Of a DNA stretch of 7,933 nucleotides, positions 1-5,752 are shown in pieces; within the stretch, counting starts at the first letter, position 1; the number at the start of each line of letters is the position of its first letter. Both the position numbers and the translations under genes were made by a program. The notes under the pieces were generated by a model. The model saw nothing but the letters and a program-made list of their open reading frames with translations, searched no databases and was not told where the DNA came from. The DNA comes from Treponema sp. (GTDB taxonomy: Bacteria > Spirochaetota > Spirochaetia > Treponematales > Breznakiellaceae), in assembly GCA_009780595.1 (NCBI GenBank), contig WQZT01000070.1, positions 1 through 7,933 of the forward strand. The letters are read 5' to 3'.

Positions 1-827
1 AGCCCGCCGTGATCCTTGTGGCTATGCTCGCCGCCTTTAACATTCTGTTCGCGTTTATTATTTCCCGCCTCAGCGCGTTTGATGTGATCACGGCGCTCTT
101 TGCCACCGCGCCCGGCGGCGTTGCCGACATTGCCCTTATCGCGGCGGACTTTGGCGCGGACACCCAGCAGGTTGCCGTGCTGCAAATCTTCCGCTTTGTG
201 CTGGTTGTCCTGCTGTTCCCGCCGATTGTGCGTAAAATCATCAAAACCAACCCGCAACTCCAGAGTGATTTTCCCGCACCGAATGAAAGCGGTGTTCCGA
301 AGGTCTCCGCGAAAAAACAAGCGCCGCGCAAGCAGATACTTAAAATTATCGCAACGCTCTGTACGGCAAGCGCTGGGGCAGCTTTAGCACGGCTGGCGGG
401 AATTCCGGCGGGTGCGCTCATCGGCTCGCTGACGGCAACGATTGCGCTGGGGACGATCGTTCAGGCGGCGTACCTGCCAAAGTGGACACGGCGGGCGGTG
501 CAGATTTTTGCGGGCTGTTTCATCGGCAGCAAAATCACGCTGGCGACGCTGGCGTATTTCCAGCACCTGCTCGTGCCGATGGCGCTGATTGTTGTTCAAC
601 TCCTGGCGATGACATTCGGCACGGCATATATGCTGCGCCGCTTTGGCAGCATGGATCGTGCCACGAGTCTTTTTTCCAGCATCCCCGGCGGCTTTGCGGA
701 AATGACCCTTATCGCGCAGGAGATGGGGCTGCGCGTTCCGGAGATTGTCTTTCTCAACACCTGCCGCATCATCAGCGTTGTCGCCCTCATGCCGGTGCTG
801 TTATTTTTGTTTACAAAGTTTTTATAA
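1..827 (+). CDS. AbrB-family integral membrane protein, 5' end missing
   Basis: The frame is open from the left edge to TAA at 825-827. A GTG at 9 is a possible start, but codons are open on both sides of it, so I read it as internal; the family is usually about 340-380 aa and only about 272 are visible. Numbering from that GTG, the two halves carry matching motifs: TAPGGVADIALIA near residues 33-45 and SSIPGGFAEMTLIA near 223-236, each followed by a V..LQ/N..R segment. This is the internal duplication typical of AbrB membrane proteins (Pfam AbrB, unrelated to the Bacillus DNA-binding AbrB). Hydrophobic helices fill both halves, with a polar linker around 78-108 containing KKQAPRK. The family is often mislabelled 'ammonia monooxygenase'. 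Its biochemical role is unsettled; E. coli AbrB has been linked to aidB regulation. It converges on tctA and is not in its operon. Family certain, substrate unknown. Confidence 0.85.
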   Translation, partial: PAVILVAMLAAFNILFAFIISRLSAFDVITALFATAPGGVADIALIAADFGADTQQVAVLQIFRFVLVVLLFPPIVRKIIKTNPQLQSDFPAPNESGVPKVSAKKQAPRKQILKIIATLCTASAGAALARLAGIPAGALIGSLTATIALGTIVQAAYLPKWTRRAVQIFAGCFIGSKITLATLAYFQHLLVPMALIVVQLLAMTFGTAYMLRRFGSMDRATSLFSSIPGGFAEMTLIAQEMGLRVPEIVFLNTCRIISVVALMPVLLFLFTKFL

Positions 828-852
828 AAAGTTTTTAGAAAAGTTTCTATAA
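815..852. repeat. Three imperfect AT-rich tandem repeats
   Basis: A unit close to AAAGTTTTTATAA occurs at 815-827, at 828-840 (AAAGTTTTTAGAA) and, slightly degraded, at 840-852 (AAAGTTTCTATAA). The spacing is 13 then 12 bp. The first copy includes the stop codon of the AbrB-family gene. The array lies just beyond the U-tract side of the tctA terminator. It may be simple slippage of AT-rich sequence; no function can be assigned. Confidence 0.5.
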
Positions 853-875
853 AAAAACCGCCGATGAACGGCGGT
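850..875 (-). terminator. Intrinsic terminator of the tctCBA operon
   Basis: A perfect 7-bp stem (ACCGCCG at 857-863 with CGGCGGT at 869-875) encloses a 5-nt loop. Read on the minus strand it is followed by seven T residues (complement of 851-857), which is the layout of a Rho-independent terminator for transcripts coming from tctA, about 30 nt past its stop. On the plus strand the hairpin is followed by TCAAATG and has no U-tract, so it is not a strong terminator for the convergent AbrB-family gene. Confidence 0.85.
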
Positions 876-904
876 CAAATGAATTACATTAACGCAGGAT
901 TATC

Positions 905-2404
905 TCAATCTGCTTTTCTCTTTTTTACAAACGCCAGCAAACTCTTAATCTGCGGGAAAAGGAGCAGGGCAAAACCGGCAAGGAAAATCGGTCCCGCTAT
1001 CGGGCGGAAGAACAGCCCTCCCCAATTCCCTCCGGTTATAATAAGCATCTGGCGCGTATTCCCTTCGATGAGCGGACCAAGTATTATACCGAGTATCAAT
1101 CCGGCGACAGAAAAACCGTACTTCTTCATAAAATATCCGATGATACCCGCAATCAGCATAATCCATACGTTGTTCAGGTTGTTGCCTTGTGCAAACGTAC
1201 CCACGAAACACAGGGTGATAATTATCGAACCTTGAATATAGTACGGCAGCCTTGAAACTTGGGCGAATAGTTTTACCCCGTAAATACCGCCGACAAACAG
1301 CAAAAGATTGGCAAGAAACATCGAGATAAACACGATGTACAGCAGCGTCGGTTGAAGGGTAAGCAGCAGCGGTCCAGGTCTCATTCCGTGCAGAACAAAT
1401 GCGCCCAAAATAACGGCGGTGGTTCCTCCGCCGGGAATGCCCAGCGTCATCGTCGGGATGAGCGAGCCGCCAATTGCGGCACTGGTTGCCAGCTCCGGCG
1501 CGATCACGCCTTCGGGCATTCCTGACCCGAACTTCTCAGGCGTTTTTGAAGAGCGCACCGCATCGCCGTACGCCAGCACCGCCGCAATGGTCGAGCCGAC
1601 ACCGGGGAGAATACCGATTCCCATCCCGATAATCGATGCCCGTAGCAGCACCCACTTGTACCGCCAAAACTCGACCCAACTCATAAACTTGACTTTTACG
1701 GCACGGGTGGCTGACATATCCTGCGATTTGGCTTTTTCCATCGCCTGAATAAACACTTCCGACAGGGCAAACGCGCCAATCATAACCGGAACAAAATGAA
1801 CCCCGTTGATAAGCGCCATCAATCCAAAGTCAAAGCGCATAATACCCGCGACCGTGTCAGAGCCAACCATGGCGAGGGTAATTCCCAAACAGCCGCTGAT
1901 GAGTGTTTTGATCTGCGAGCCGGATGACCCCAGACCAGAAATTGCCGTGATGCCGAGTATGGCAAGGGCGGCGTATTCGGCGGGGGAGAATTTCAGGGCG
2001 GCCTTTGAAAGCGGGAGGCTTAAAAACAGCATAAAAACGCAACTCACAAGCCCGCCAATGACCGATGCGCTGACTGCATAGCCCAGCGCCCTCCCGCCGT
2101 TGCCTTGCTTGTGCATCGGGTACCCGTCGAGCACCGTCATAACGGAGTCGGGCGTTCCCGGCGTGGCGAACAGTATCGACGTGATCGAACCGCCGAACGT
2201 TGCGCCGCACATACTGGCTATCAAAAACGCGATTGCGGTAATGCCTTGCATGCTGAACGTGAACGGCAGCAGCAGCACAATTCCCATTGCGGAACTTATT
2301 CCCGGCAACGCGCCCATGAGAATACCGATAAACGCCCCGAGTACAACCAGCATCAAATGGGCAGGAGCGAAGGAGTAAATAAATCCTTGAATAATAACAT
2401 CCAC
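905..2404 (-). CDS. tctA: Tripartite tricarboxylate transporter large permease TctA
   Basis: This 499-aa, multi-helix membrane protein has the usual TctA length. It forms the main translocation pathway of a TTT secondary transporter, driven by an ion gradient and fed by the binding protein TctC. Both TctA signature blocks are present. The first (residues about 30-107) has GALPGISSAMGI, GATFGGSITSILFATPGTP and the LDGYPMHKQGNGGRALG segment. The second, related block (about 263-345) has GILPGVGSTIAA, ATSAAIGGSLIPTMTLGIPG and HGMRPGP. The C-terminus is basic (KKRK), as expected for a cytoplasmic tail. The start is GTG at 2404-2402, 12 nt after the tctB stop, with AGG-rich sequence (AAGGCAGGT) upstream that overlaps the end of tctB; the two are probably translated in sequence. 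Last gene of the operon, followed by a terminator. The substrate cannot be read from sequence. Confidence 0.97.
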   Translation of the reverse strand: MDVIIQGFIYSFAPAHLMLVVLGAFIGILMGALPGISSAMGIVLLLPFTFSMQGITAIAFLIASMCGATFGGSITSILFATPGTPDSVMTVLDGYPMHKQGNGGRALGYAVSASVIGGLVSCVFMLFLSLPLSKAALKFSPAEYAALAILGITAISGLGSSGSQIKTLISGCLGITLAMVGSDTVAGIMRFDFGLMALINGVHFVPVMIGAFALSEVFIQAMEKAKSQDMSATRAVKVKFMSWVEFWRYKWVLLRASIIGMGIGILPGVGSTIAAVLAYGDAVRSSKTPEKFGSGMPEGVIAPELATSAAIGGSLIPTMTLGIPGGGTTAVILGAFVLHGMRPGPLLLTLQPTLLYIVFISMFLANLLLFVGGIYGVKLFAQVSRLPYYIQGSIIITLCFVGTFAQGNNLNNVWIMLIAGIIGYFMKKYGFSVAGLILGIILGPLIEGNTRQMLIITGGNWGGLFFRPIAGPIFLAGFALLLFPQIKSLLAFVKKRKAD

Positions 2405-2416
2405 AGTCTACCTGCC

Positions 2417-2899
2417 TTAATAAAGATAAAATGAAAGCGTTCGCAATATTCCTGTCCCGCGCGGGAGGGAAACTTCCATAATCCTGCCAAATATAATAGT
2501 AAACGCCAAACTTCCAATTACCGACAGCAGAACAAAACTCAACGGTTTACGGCAACCAAGCTGGTACATAAACCCGCAGAGCAAAATCGGTATGGTTAAA
2601 ACAAACCCGAAGGTTCTGATAAGAAGAAGTGTTACGGCAATAACACCCGACGATATCCCTATGCTGATTGCTTCTTTTGTTGTGATTTTTACTTCCGATT
2701 TTTTTCCAGTTACAATCTGTTTTCTCACACTCAAAAAGCCGGAAATAGCGGTCAATACCATTCCAATAGTCAACACAATCTGAGGCCACCACGCGGAGCC
2801 TAAGGGATCGATAGCAGTTGTAGGGAGCGAGAGGGACGTAACATATAAAAATAACATCCCTACAAATATAACAGCGTGAACAATAATCTGTTCTATCAT
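2417..2899 (-). CDS. tctB: Tripartite tricarboxylate transporter small permease TctB
   Basis: A 160-aa hydrophobic protein with about four to five membrane segments (roughly 4-22, 38-56, 75-94, 97-115 and 119-138). TctB is the poorly conserved small subunit of TTT transporters, and its identity rests on size, topology and position between tctC and tctA. Two family features are visible: GSAWWPQIVL near 34-43, equivalent to the G-x-FFP motif after the first helix, and SLPRGTG near 144-150 close to the end, equivalent to the LPRG motif. A basic loop (VRKQIVTGKK, about 58-67) separates the helix pairs. ATG at 2899 is preceded by GGAGGT with 7-nt spacing, the second-best ribosome site of the operon. 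It partners TctA in the membrane; its exact role in transport is unknown. Confidence 0.93.
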   Translation of the reverse strand: MIEQIIVHAVIFVGMLFLYVTSLSLPTTAIDPLGSAWWPQIVLTIGMVLTAISGFLSVRKQIVTGKKSEVKITTKEAISIGISSGVIAVTLLLIRTFGFVLTIPILLCGFMYQLGCRKPLSFVLLSVIGSLAFTIIFGRIMEVSLPRGTGILRTLSFYLY

Positions 2900-2927
2900 T
2901 ACGTTACCTCCGCGGCCACCTAGATGA

Positions 2928-2987
2928 GAGCCTCTTCGTATTCAAATCCAGCAGGTTAATCTGCCCGGTTGAATCTCGAAGAGGCTC
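2928..2987 (-). promoter_or_regulatory. Long stem-loop between tctC and tctB
   Basis: A perfect 11-bp inverted repeat (GAGCCTCTTCG at 2928-2938 with CGAAGAGGCTC at 2977-2987) is extended, after a small internal loop, by a 6-bp stem (ATTCAA at 2940-2945 with TTGAAT at 2969-2974), with a weaker inner GCAG/CTGC pairing. No U-tract follows it on the minus strand, so it is not a standard terminator. Its place just past the stop of the binding-protein gene and before the permease genes suggests an mRNA-stabilising or partial-attenuation element that keeps TctC in excess. This is inferred by analogy with hairpins downstream of other binding-protein genes, such as malE. Confidence 0.8.
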
Positions 2988-3002
2988 ACGACCGCTATAG
3001 AA

Positions 3003-3983
3003 TTACAGGCGACCAAGCGCTCTAAAAATCTCAGCCAACTGATTTTCAGTGTACGATAAGAGCATACGGGTTTCTTGCGGGCCAAGCCAACTGGGCATCA
3101 TATCCATCCCGTTTGCCGTTTCCCATGTCTGATAAGTCGGGTGAGTAACGACATTATGAAGAGCGTTAACCAAAACGTCCTGAACATCCTGAGGCGTATC
3201 TTTTCTGACAGCCAGAATGCGCCAGAGTCTGAGCGGGTTCATACCGGTTATACCAACCTGCCCGGAGTGCGGAACGTGCGCGAACTTCGGAAAATCTATC
3301 GGGTCATCGCTTAAAAATACCAGCGGAACAATCCCGCCAATTGATGCCATATCCATAAGGGCGCTCGGGTAATCAACGACAAGGTCAACATGCCCGCCGA
3401 TAACAGCCGCCATTCTCTCGCCAATGCTTTGCAGCGGCACGAGCGTCAGATTGATCCCTGCGCTAAAATTGAAAGCTTCGATAAGTGCCTCATCAAGACC
3501 GCCCGGGGAAGAACCAGTTACCGTTATCATACCGCCCGCTCTGGCATGATCGAGCACATCCTGAATAGACTTAAACTTGCTATCAGGGGCAGCCCACAGA
3601 GCGGCAATTTCTGTCTGCATACGAGCCAGGGGAACAAACTCATCGATAAACTTAAAGGGCATTCTTTTGAACACATCAACCAATGTCGTGGATTGAGTTA
3701 CGACGAGAATGGTGTAACCATCAGCCGGTTGCGAAAACGCCTGAATAGTGCCAACCGCAGACGCGCCGCCGGGTACGTTGGTAATCCGAACAGGCACGCC
3801 CAACTCCTCTGCCAATAGCGGCTGAATAGCCCGCGCTGTGGTGTCTGCACCGCCACCAGCACCAAATGGAACGAGCAGCTCGACAGCATGCGTGGGAAAT
3901 TTCCGTTCCTTGCTTTCACAAGACACGATAGCCAATACTGCGGCAAGGCAGACAGCACCAAAAACAAAGCTGCGAATCTTCAT
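3003..3983 (-). CDS. tctC: TTT substrate-binding lipoprotein TctC (Bug family)
   Basis: The product is 326 aa and captures a carboxylate outside the cytoplasmic membrane for TctA/TctB. Residues 1-21 form a lipoprotein signal (MKIRSF, hydrophobic core, lipobox AIVSC with Cys22), so the mature protein should be lipid-anchored instead of free in the periplasm. The Bug/TctC fold follows: VPFGAGGGADTTAR near 38-51, where the GGxxD-x-x-AR segment borders the ligand pocket, VPGGASAVGT near 70-79, and GSSPGG near 157-162. The start chosen is ATG at 3983, because AGGAGG lies 5 nt upstream; a TTG at 4007 would add eight residues but would put that ribosome site inside the gene. First gene of the operon, with its own promoter facing lysR. 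Bug proteins bind varied ligands (citrate, dicarboxylates, amino acids, nicotinate and others), so the substrate stays open. Confidence 0.96.
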   Translation of the reverse strand: MKIRSFVFGAVCLAAVLAIVSCESKERKFPTHAVELLVPFGAGGGADTTARAIQPLLAEELGVPVRITNVPGGASAVGTIQAFSQPADGYTILVVTQSTTLVDVFKRMPFKFIDEFVPLARMQTEIAALWAAPDSKFKSIQDVLDHARAGGMITVTGSSPGGLDEALIEAFNFSAGINLTLVPLQSIGERMAAVIGGHVDLVVDYPSALMDMASIGGIVPLVFLSDDPIDFPKFAHVPHSGQVGITGMNPLRLWRILAVRKDTPQDVQDVLVNALHNVVTHPTYQTWETANGMDMMPSWLGPQETRMLLSYTENQLAEIFRALGRL

Positions 3984-3988
3984 TAATT

Positions 3989-3994
3989 CCTCCT
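3989..3994 (-). promoter_or_regulatory. Shine-Dalgarno site that fixes the tctC start
   Basis: On the minus strand AGGAGG is followed by AATTA and ATG (3983-3981). The full consensus and 5-nt spacing select ATG 3983 over the in-frame TTG at 4007. It is the strongest ribosome site in the window, in keeping with high expression of a binding protein. Confidence 0.9.
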
Positions 3995-4016
3995 GAATTA
4001 TAGACAATCTTCTACA

Positions 4017-4045
4017 ATTATAATGATACTATCAATTCCTTGCAA
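4017..4045 (-). promoter_or_regulatory. Sigma70-type promoter of tctCBA
   Basis: On the minus strand, TTGCAA (4045-4040, 4 of 6 to consensus) and a perfect TATAAT (4022-4017) are separated by exactly 17 bp. The predicted transcription start is near 4010, giving a leader of about 27 nt that includes the AGGAGG site. The weak -35 with a perfect -10 fits a promoter that needs an activator, here probably the divergent LysR protein bound farther upstream. Confidence 0.75.
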
Positions 4046-4076
4046 ATAAGTACAATAGATTTTTAGAATGGTATTC

Positions 4077-4091
4077 ATTCTACGATGGAAT
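4077..4091. promoter_or_regulatory. Candidate LysR-family operator (T-N11-A)
   Basis: ATTC-N7-GAAT is a 15-bp dyad fitting the LysR-family form with T at 4078 and A at 4090 (T-N11-A). Its centre lies about 74 bp upstream of the predicted tctC start, close to where these regulators place their recognition site. It overlaps a second dyad, TAGAAT-N7-ATTCTA (4064-4082), and a short GAAT-GGT-ATTC palindrome (4066-4076), so GAAT/ATTC half-sites are stacked through 4066-4091. The assignment rests on geometry only. Confidence 0.55.
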
Positions 4092-4105
4092 AGTTTTCGG
4101 TATGG

Positions 4106-4140
4106 TTTTCCTGAAAATACTTTTCCTGAAAATACTTTTC
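4106..4140. repeat. Two tandem 15-bp repeats with internal dyads
   Basis: TTTTCCTGAAAATAC occurs twice without a gap, at 4106-4120 and 4121-4135, followed by a third partial start TTTTC at 4136-4140. Each copy contains the 12-bp dyad TTTTC-CT-GAAAA. The array ends exactly where the -35 element of the lysR promoter (TTGACA, 4141) begins. It may be an operator for LysR autoregulation or for another regulator, or a recent slippage duplication. Confidence 0.7.
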
Positions 4141-4169
4141 TTGACACGATGCCTGAAACACTTTATCGT
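4141..4169 (+). promoter_or_regulatory. Promoter of lysR, probably giving a leaderless mRNA
   Basis: A perfect TTGACA (4141-4146) is followed after 17 bp by TATCGT (4164-4169, 4 of 6 to consensus). A start 6-7 nt past the -10 falls at 4175-4176, which is the A or T of the lysR ATG. No Shine-Dalgarno sequence is visible before that ATG, consistent with a leaderless transcript. Confidence 0.6.
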
Positions 4170-4174
4170 AACGT

Positions 4175-5050
4175 ATGAGAGATCAAGACTGGAACATCAT
4201 TTCGATACTGCATCGGGAAAGAAATATTACAAAAACTGCAGATTTGGTATTTATGACTCAACCCACGTTGACAAAGCGCATCCAGCAAATTGAGGAAGAG
4301 CTTGGGATATTGCTGGTTTTGCGGAATTCCAAGGGTGTTCTTTTTACGCCCGAAGGCGAATATGTTGCGGGAAAGGCGGAGGAGATATTACGGCAGTTCA
4401 ACGAGATAACAACACATCTGGCAACTATCAGCGGCGGCAGGGCAGGCGTGCTGAAGATTGGCGTTCCCAATTCGTACTGCCAACTGGTGTTGCCGCGCCT
4501 TGTTAAAGAATACAGCAAGATGCACAACGTTGGCTTTGATATTGCCGCTGCCCGCAGTGACGAAATCGTAAGAATGGTAGAAAACCACACGGTAGATGCC
4601 GGGTTTGTTCGGGGAACGTTTTTTACTGACCTCGAAACAATCGTTATTTCGACCGATCAGGTGCACGTTGTCTCACAAGACCCGCTTTCGTTAGCGGAGC
4701 TGCCGGGGCTGCCGCAGATAGATTTCATAAAAGAACCTTCGATAGTAAAAGCAACGGAGCAATGGTGGAATGATTTTTACACCAGCCCCCCTTTAATTTT
4801 TATACGGGTGAACCACGCGGAAACCTGTCTTGCGATGATTAAAGAGGGACTCGGCTACGCCATACTGCCGGACACGCGGTATATTAAAGGAAAGAAAGAG
4901 CTGTTTACCATTCCACTGCTGCACAAAGACGGAACAAAGTTTACACGGAACACCTCGTTTATTTATTCCCGCGAAAAGATGGGCACCCCGATGATTAAGG
5001 ATTTTGTGGACTATATCAAGAAATACGGGGTGAATTTACATTCGAGTTGA
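4175..5050 (+). CDS. LysR-type transcriptional regulator, divergent from tctCBA
   Basis: At 291 aa this has normal LysR-family length. The N-terminal winged helix-turn-helix lies at about residues 4-62, with the typical pattern around ITKTADLVFMTQPTLTKRI (18-36) and EEELGILLVLRNSKGVLFTPEG (40-61). A linker helix (64-86) leads to the periplasmic-binding-like effector domain from about 91 (GVLKIGVPNS), including VDAGFVRG near 140-147 and EGLGYAILPD near 224-233. Such proteins act as tetramers that respond to a small ligand. Divergence from tctC, with operator-like dyads between the genes, suggests it controls the transporter and perhaps itself; the inducer is probably the imported acid or a metabolite. 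ATG 4175 is chosen because it aligns with the family N-terminus, although no ribosome site is visible. The specific subfamily is not recognised. Confidence 0.95.
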   Translation: MRDQDWNIISILHRERNITKTADLVFMTQPTLTKRIQQIEEELGILLVLRNSKGVLFTPEGEYVAGKAEEILRQFNEITTHLATISGGRAGVLKIGVPNSYCQLVLPRLVKEYSKMHNVGFDIAAARSDEIVRMVENHTVDAGFVRGTFFTDLETIVISTDQVHVVSQDPLSLAELPGLPQIDFIKEPSIVKATEQWWNDFYTSPPLIFIRVNHAETCLAMIKEGLGYAILPDTRYIKGKKELFTIPLLHKDGTKFTRNTSFIYSREKMGTPMIKDFVDYIKKYGVNLHSS

Positions 5051-5134
5051 AGGAAAGCAAACGTGATCTCCACTAATACGCCAAAGAAACTTACCGCAGC
5101 ACTTAAAAGGGCAAAGACAATCCCGGGGTTTTGA

Positions 5135-5476
5135 CTACCCATCTCCCAGAACTTGGCGAATGGCTTTCCGTACTTGCGCAATTACTTCAGGCTGTACAAA
5201 GCCAATCGCATCTGTAAGCCGCTGGACGGAAACGCTTCTTATCTGAAAACAGTCAACAGCTGATTCCTTTATAAGACCGTTGTGCTTGGAAGGCGTAATT
5301 TTTACCATCCACGGGTAGGCGGCAAACCTTTCTTTCCAGTCCGTTATTGGAGCAATAATTTTAAGCGGCAGCTTTCCAAGGGCATCGGTGTTAACGATCA
5401 AAGCGGGTCTCGTTTTCCTCATCTCTGAACCAATAGATGGATCAAGCCTTACAAGCCGGACTTCACCTTGTTTCAT
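5135..5476 (-). CDS. MazF/PemK-family endoribonuclease toxin
   Basis: The 113-aa product has the MazF fold sequence pattern: MKQGEVRLVRLDPSIGSE at 1-18, the RKTRPALIV block at 20-28 and IIAPITD at 40-46. Arg23 and Thr45 correspond to the catalytic Arg and Thr of MazF RNases, which cut single-stranded RNA at short sequences and stop growth. The start taken is ATG 5476, which gives the canonical MazF N-terminus; a TTG at 5494 would add six residues inside the antitoxin gene. The ATG lies within the last codons of the antitoxin (14-bp overlap) and only a weak ribosome site precedes it, so toxin synthesis is probably coupled to antitoxin translation. All core motifs are intact, so the toxin is likely active. 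Cleavage sequence cannot be predicted. Confidence 0.93.
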   Translation of the reverse strand: MKQGEVRLVRLDPSIGSEMRKTRPALIVNTDALGKLPLKIIAPITDWKERFAAYPWMVKITPSKHNGLIKESAVDCFQIRSVSVQRLTDAIGFVQPEVIAQVRKAIRQVLGDG

Positions 5477-5681
5477 AAAAATCTTCGCCGTCAAGCTCGG
5501 TAAAAACTGTCAATTCACTGTCGCTACAGTAATCTTCGAGCGCCATCTGCGCGGCTTGCTCCAAAGATAGCGGCTTTCGCTCTTGTCTTTCCTTGATGTA
5601 GACGATAAAGTCAGCCACTTCTCTATAGTACACGGGGGGGATAGTATCGATTTCCTGTATCAAATGTGCCCTATCAATCAC
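5463..5681 (-). CDS. Antitoxin of the MazF module, DUF2281-like
   Basis: This 72-aa acidic protein precedes the toxin and should neutralise it by direct binding. The N-terminal part (about 4-34) has the DUF2281-type pattern LIQEIDTIPPVYYREVADFI followed by a VYIKERQ helix, which I recognise from small antitoxins paired with MazF or PIN toxins. The C-terminal part (about 44-72) is acidic and probably disordered, the usual toxin-wrapping segment. It does not show the AbrB-type MazE fold. The start is GTG 5681, supported by AGGAG 8 nt upstream. It overlaps the toxin start by 14 bp and has its own promoter. Antitoxins of this kind often repress their own promoter; an inverted repeat over the promoter fits that. 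Confidence 0.85.
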   Translation of the reverse strand: MIDRAHLIQEIDTIPPVYYREVADFIVYIKERQERKPLSLEQAAQMALEDYCSDSELTVFTELDGEDFYETR

Positions 5682-5701
5682 GTTTTTCTCCTAGTCTCCC
5701 A

Positions 5702-5738
5702 TTGAAGAAAATATAACATCCCAACCGCATATTTTCAA
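5702..5738 (-). promoter_or_regulatory. Toxin-antitoxin promoter with overlapping inverted repeat
   Basis: On the minus strand TTGAAA (5738-5733, 5 of 6) and TATATT (5715-5710, 5 of 6) are 17 bp apart, predicting a start near 5703 and a leader of about 21 nt holding the AGGAG site. A perfect 8-bp inverted repeat, GAAAATAT (5707-5714) and ATATTTTC (5729-5736), has one arm on the -10 and the other on the -35, with centres 22 bp apart, about two helical turns. That suits autorepression by the toxin-antitoxin complex. AT-richness of promoter elements may create part of the symmetry by chance. Confidence 0.65.
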
Positions 5739-5752
5739 GCTCGTGTATCTTC

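Noticed and set aside
9..11. GTG as the true start of the AbrB-family gene
   Set aside because: The frame is open upstream to the window edge and the protein would lack the first helices of the family.
2928..2987. Terminator ending transcription after tctC
   Set aside because: The hairpin is strong but no run of T follows it on the minus strand, and the downstream tctB and tctA have no promoter of their own that I can see.
3984..4007. TTG 4007 as the start of tctC
   Set aside because: The eight extra codons encode the perfect AGGAGG ribosome site for ATG 3983, and the signal peptide starts properly at that ATG.
4102..4293. 63-codon plus-strand frame starting at ATG 4102
   Set aside because: Its repeated FLKILFL start is only the translation of the 15-bp tandem repeat, it crosses the lysR promoter, and it overlaps lysR in another frame.
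5063..5134. 23-codon plus-strand frame starting at GTG 5063 after lysR
   Set aside because: A GGA-containing ribosome-like sequence precedes it, but the product is too short and has no recognisable motif. It could be the remnant of a lost gene, which cannot be shown from here.
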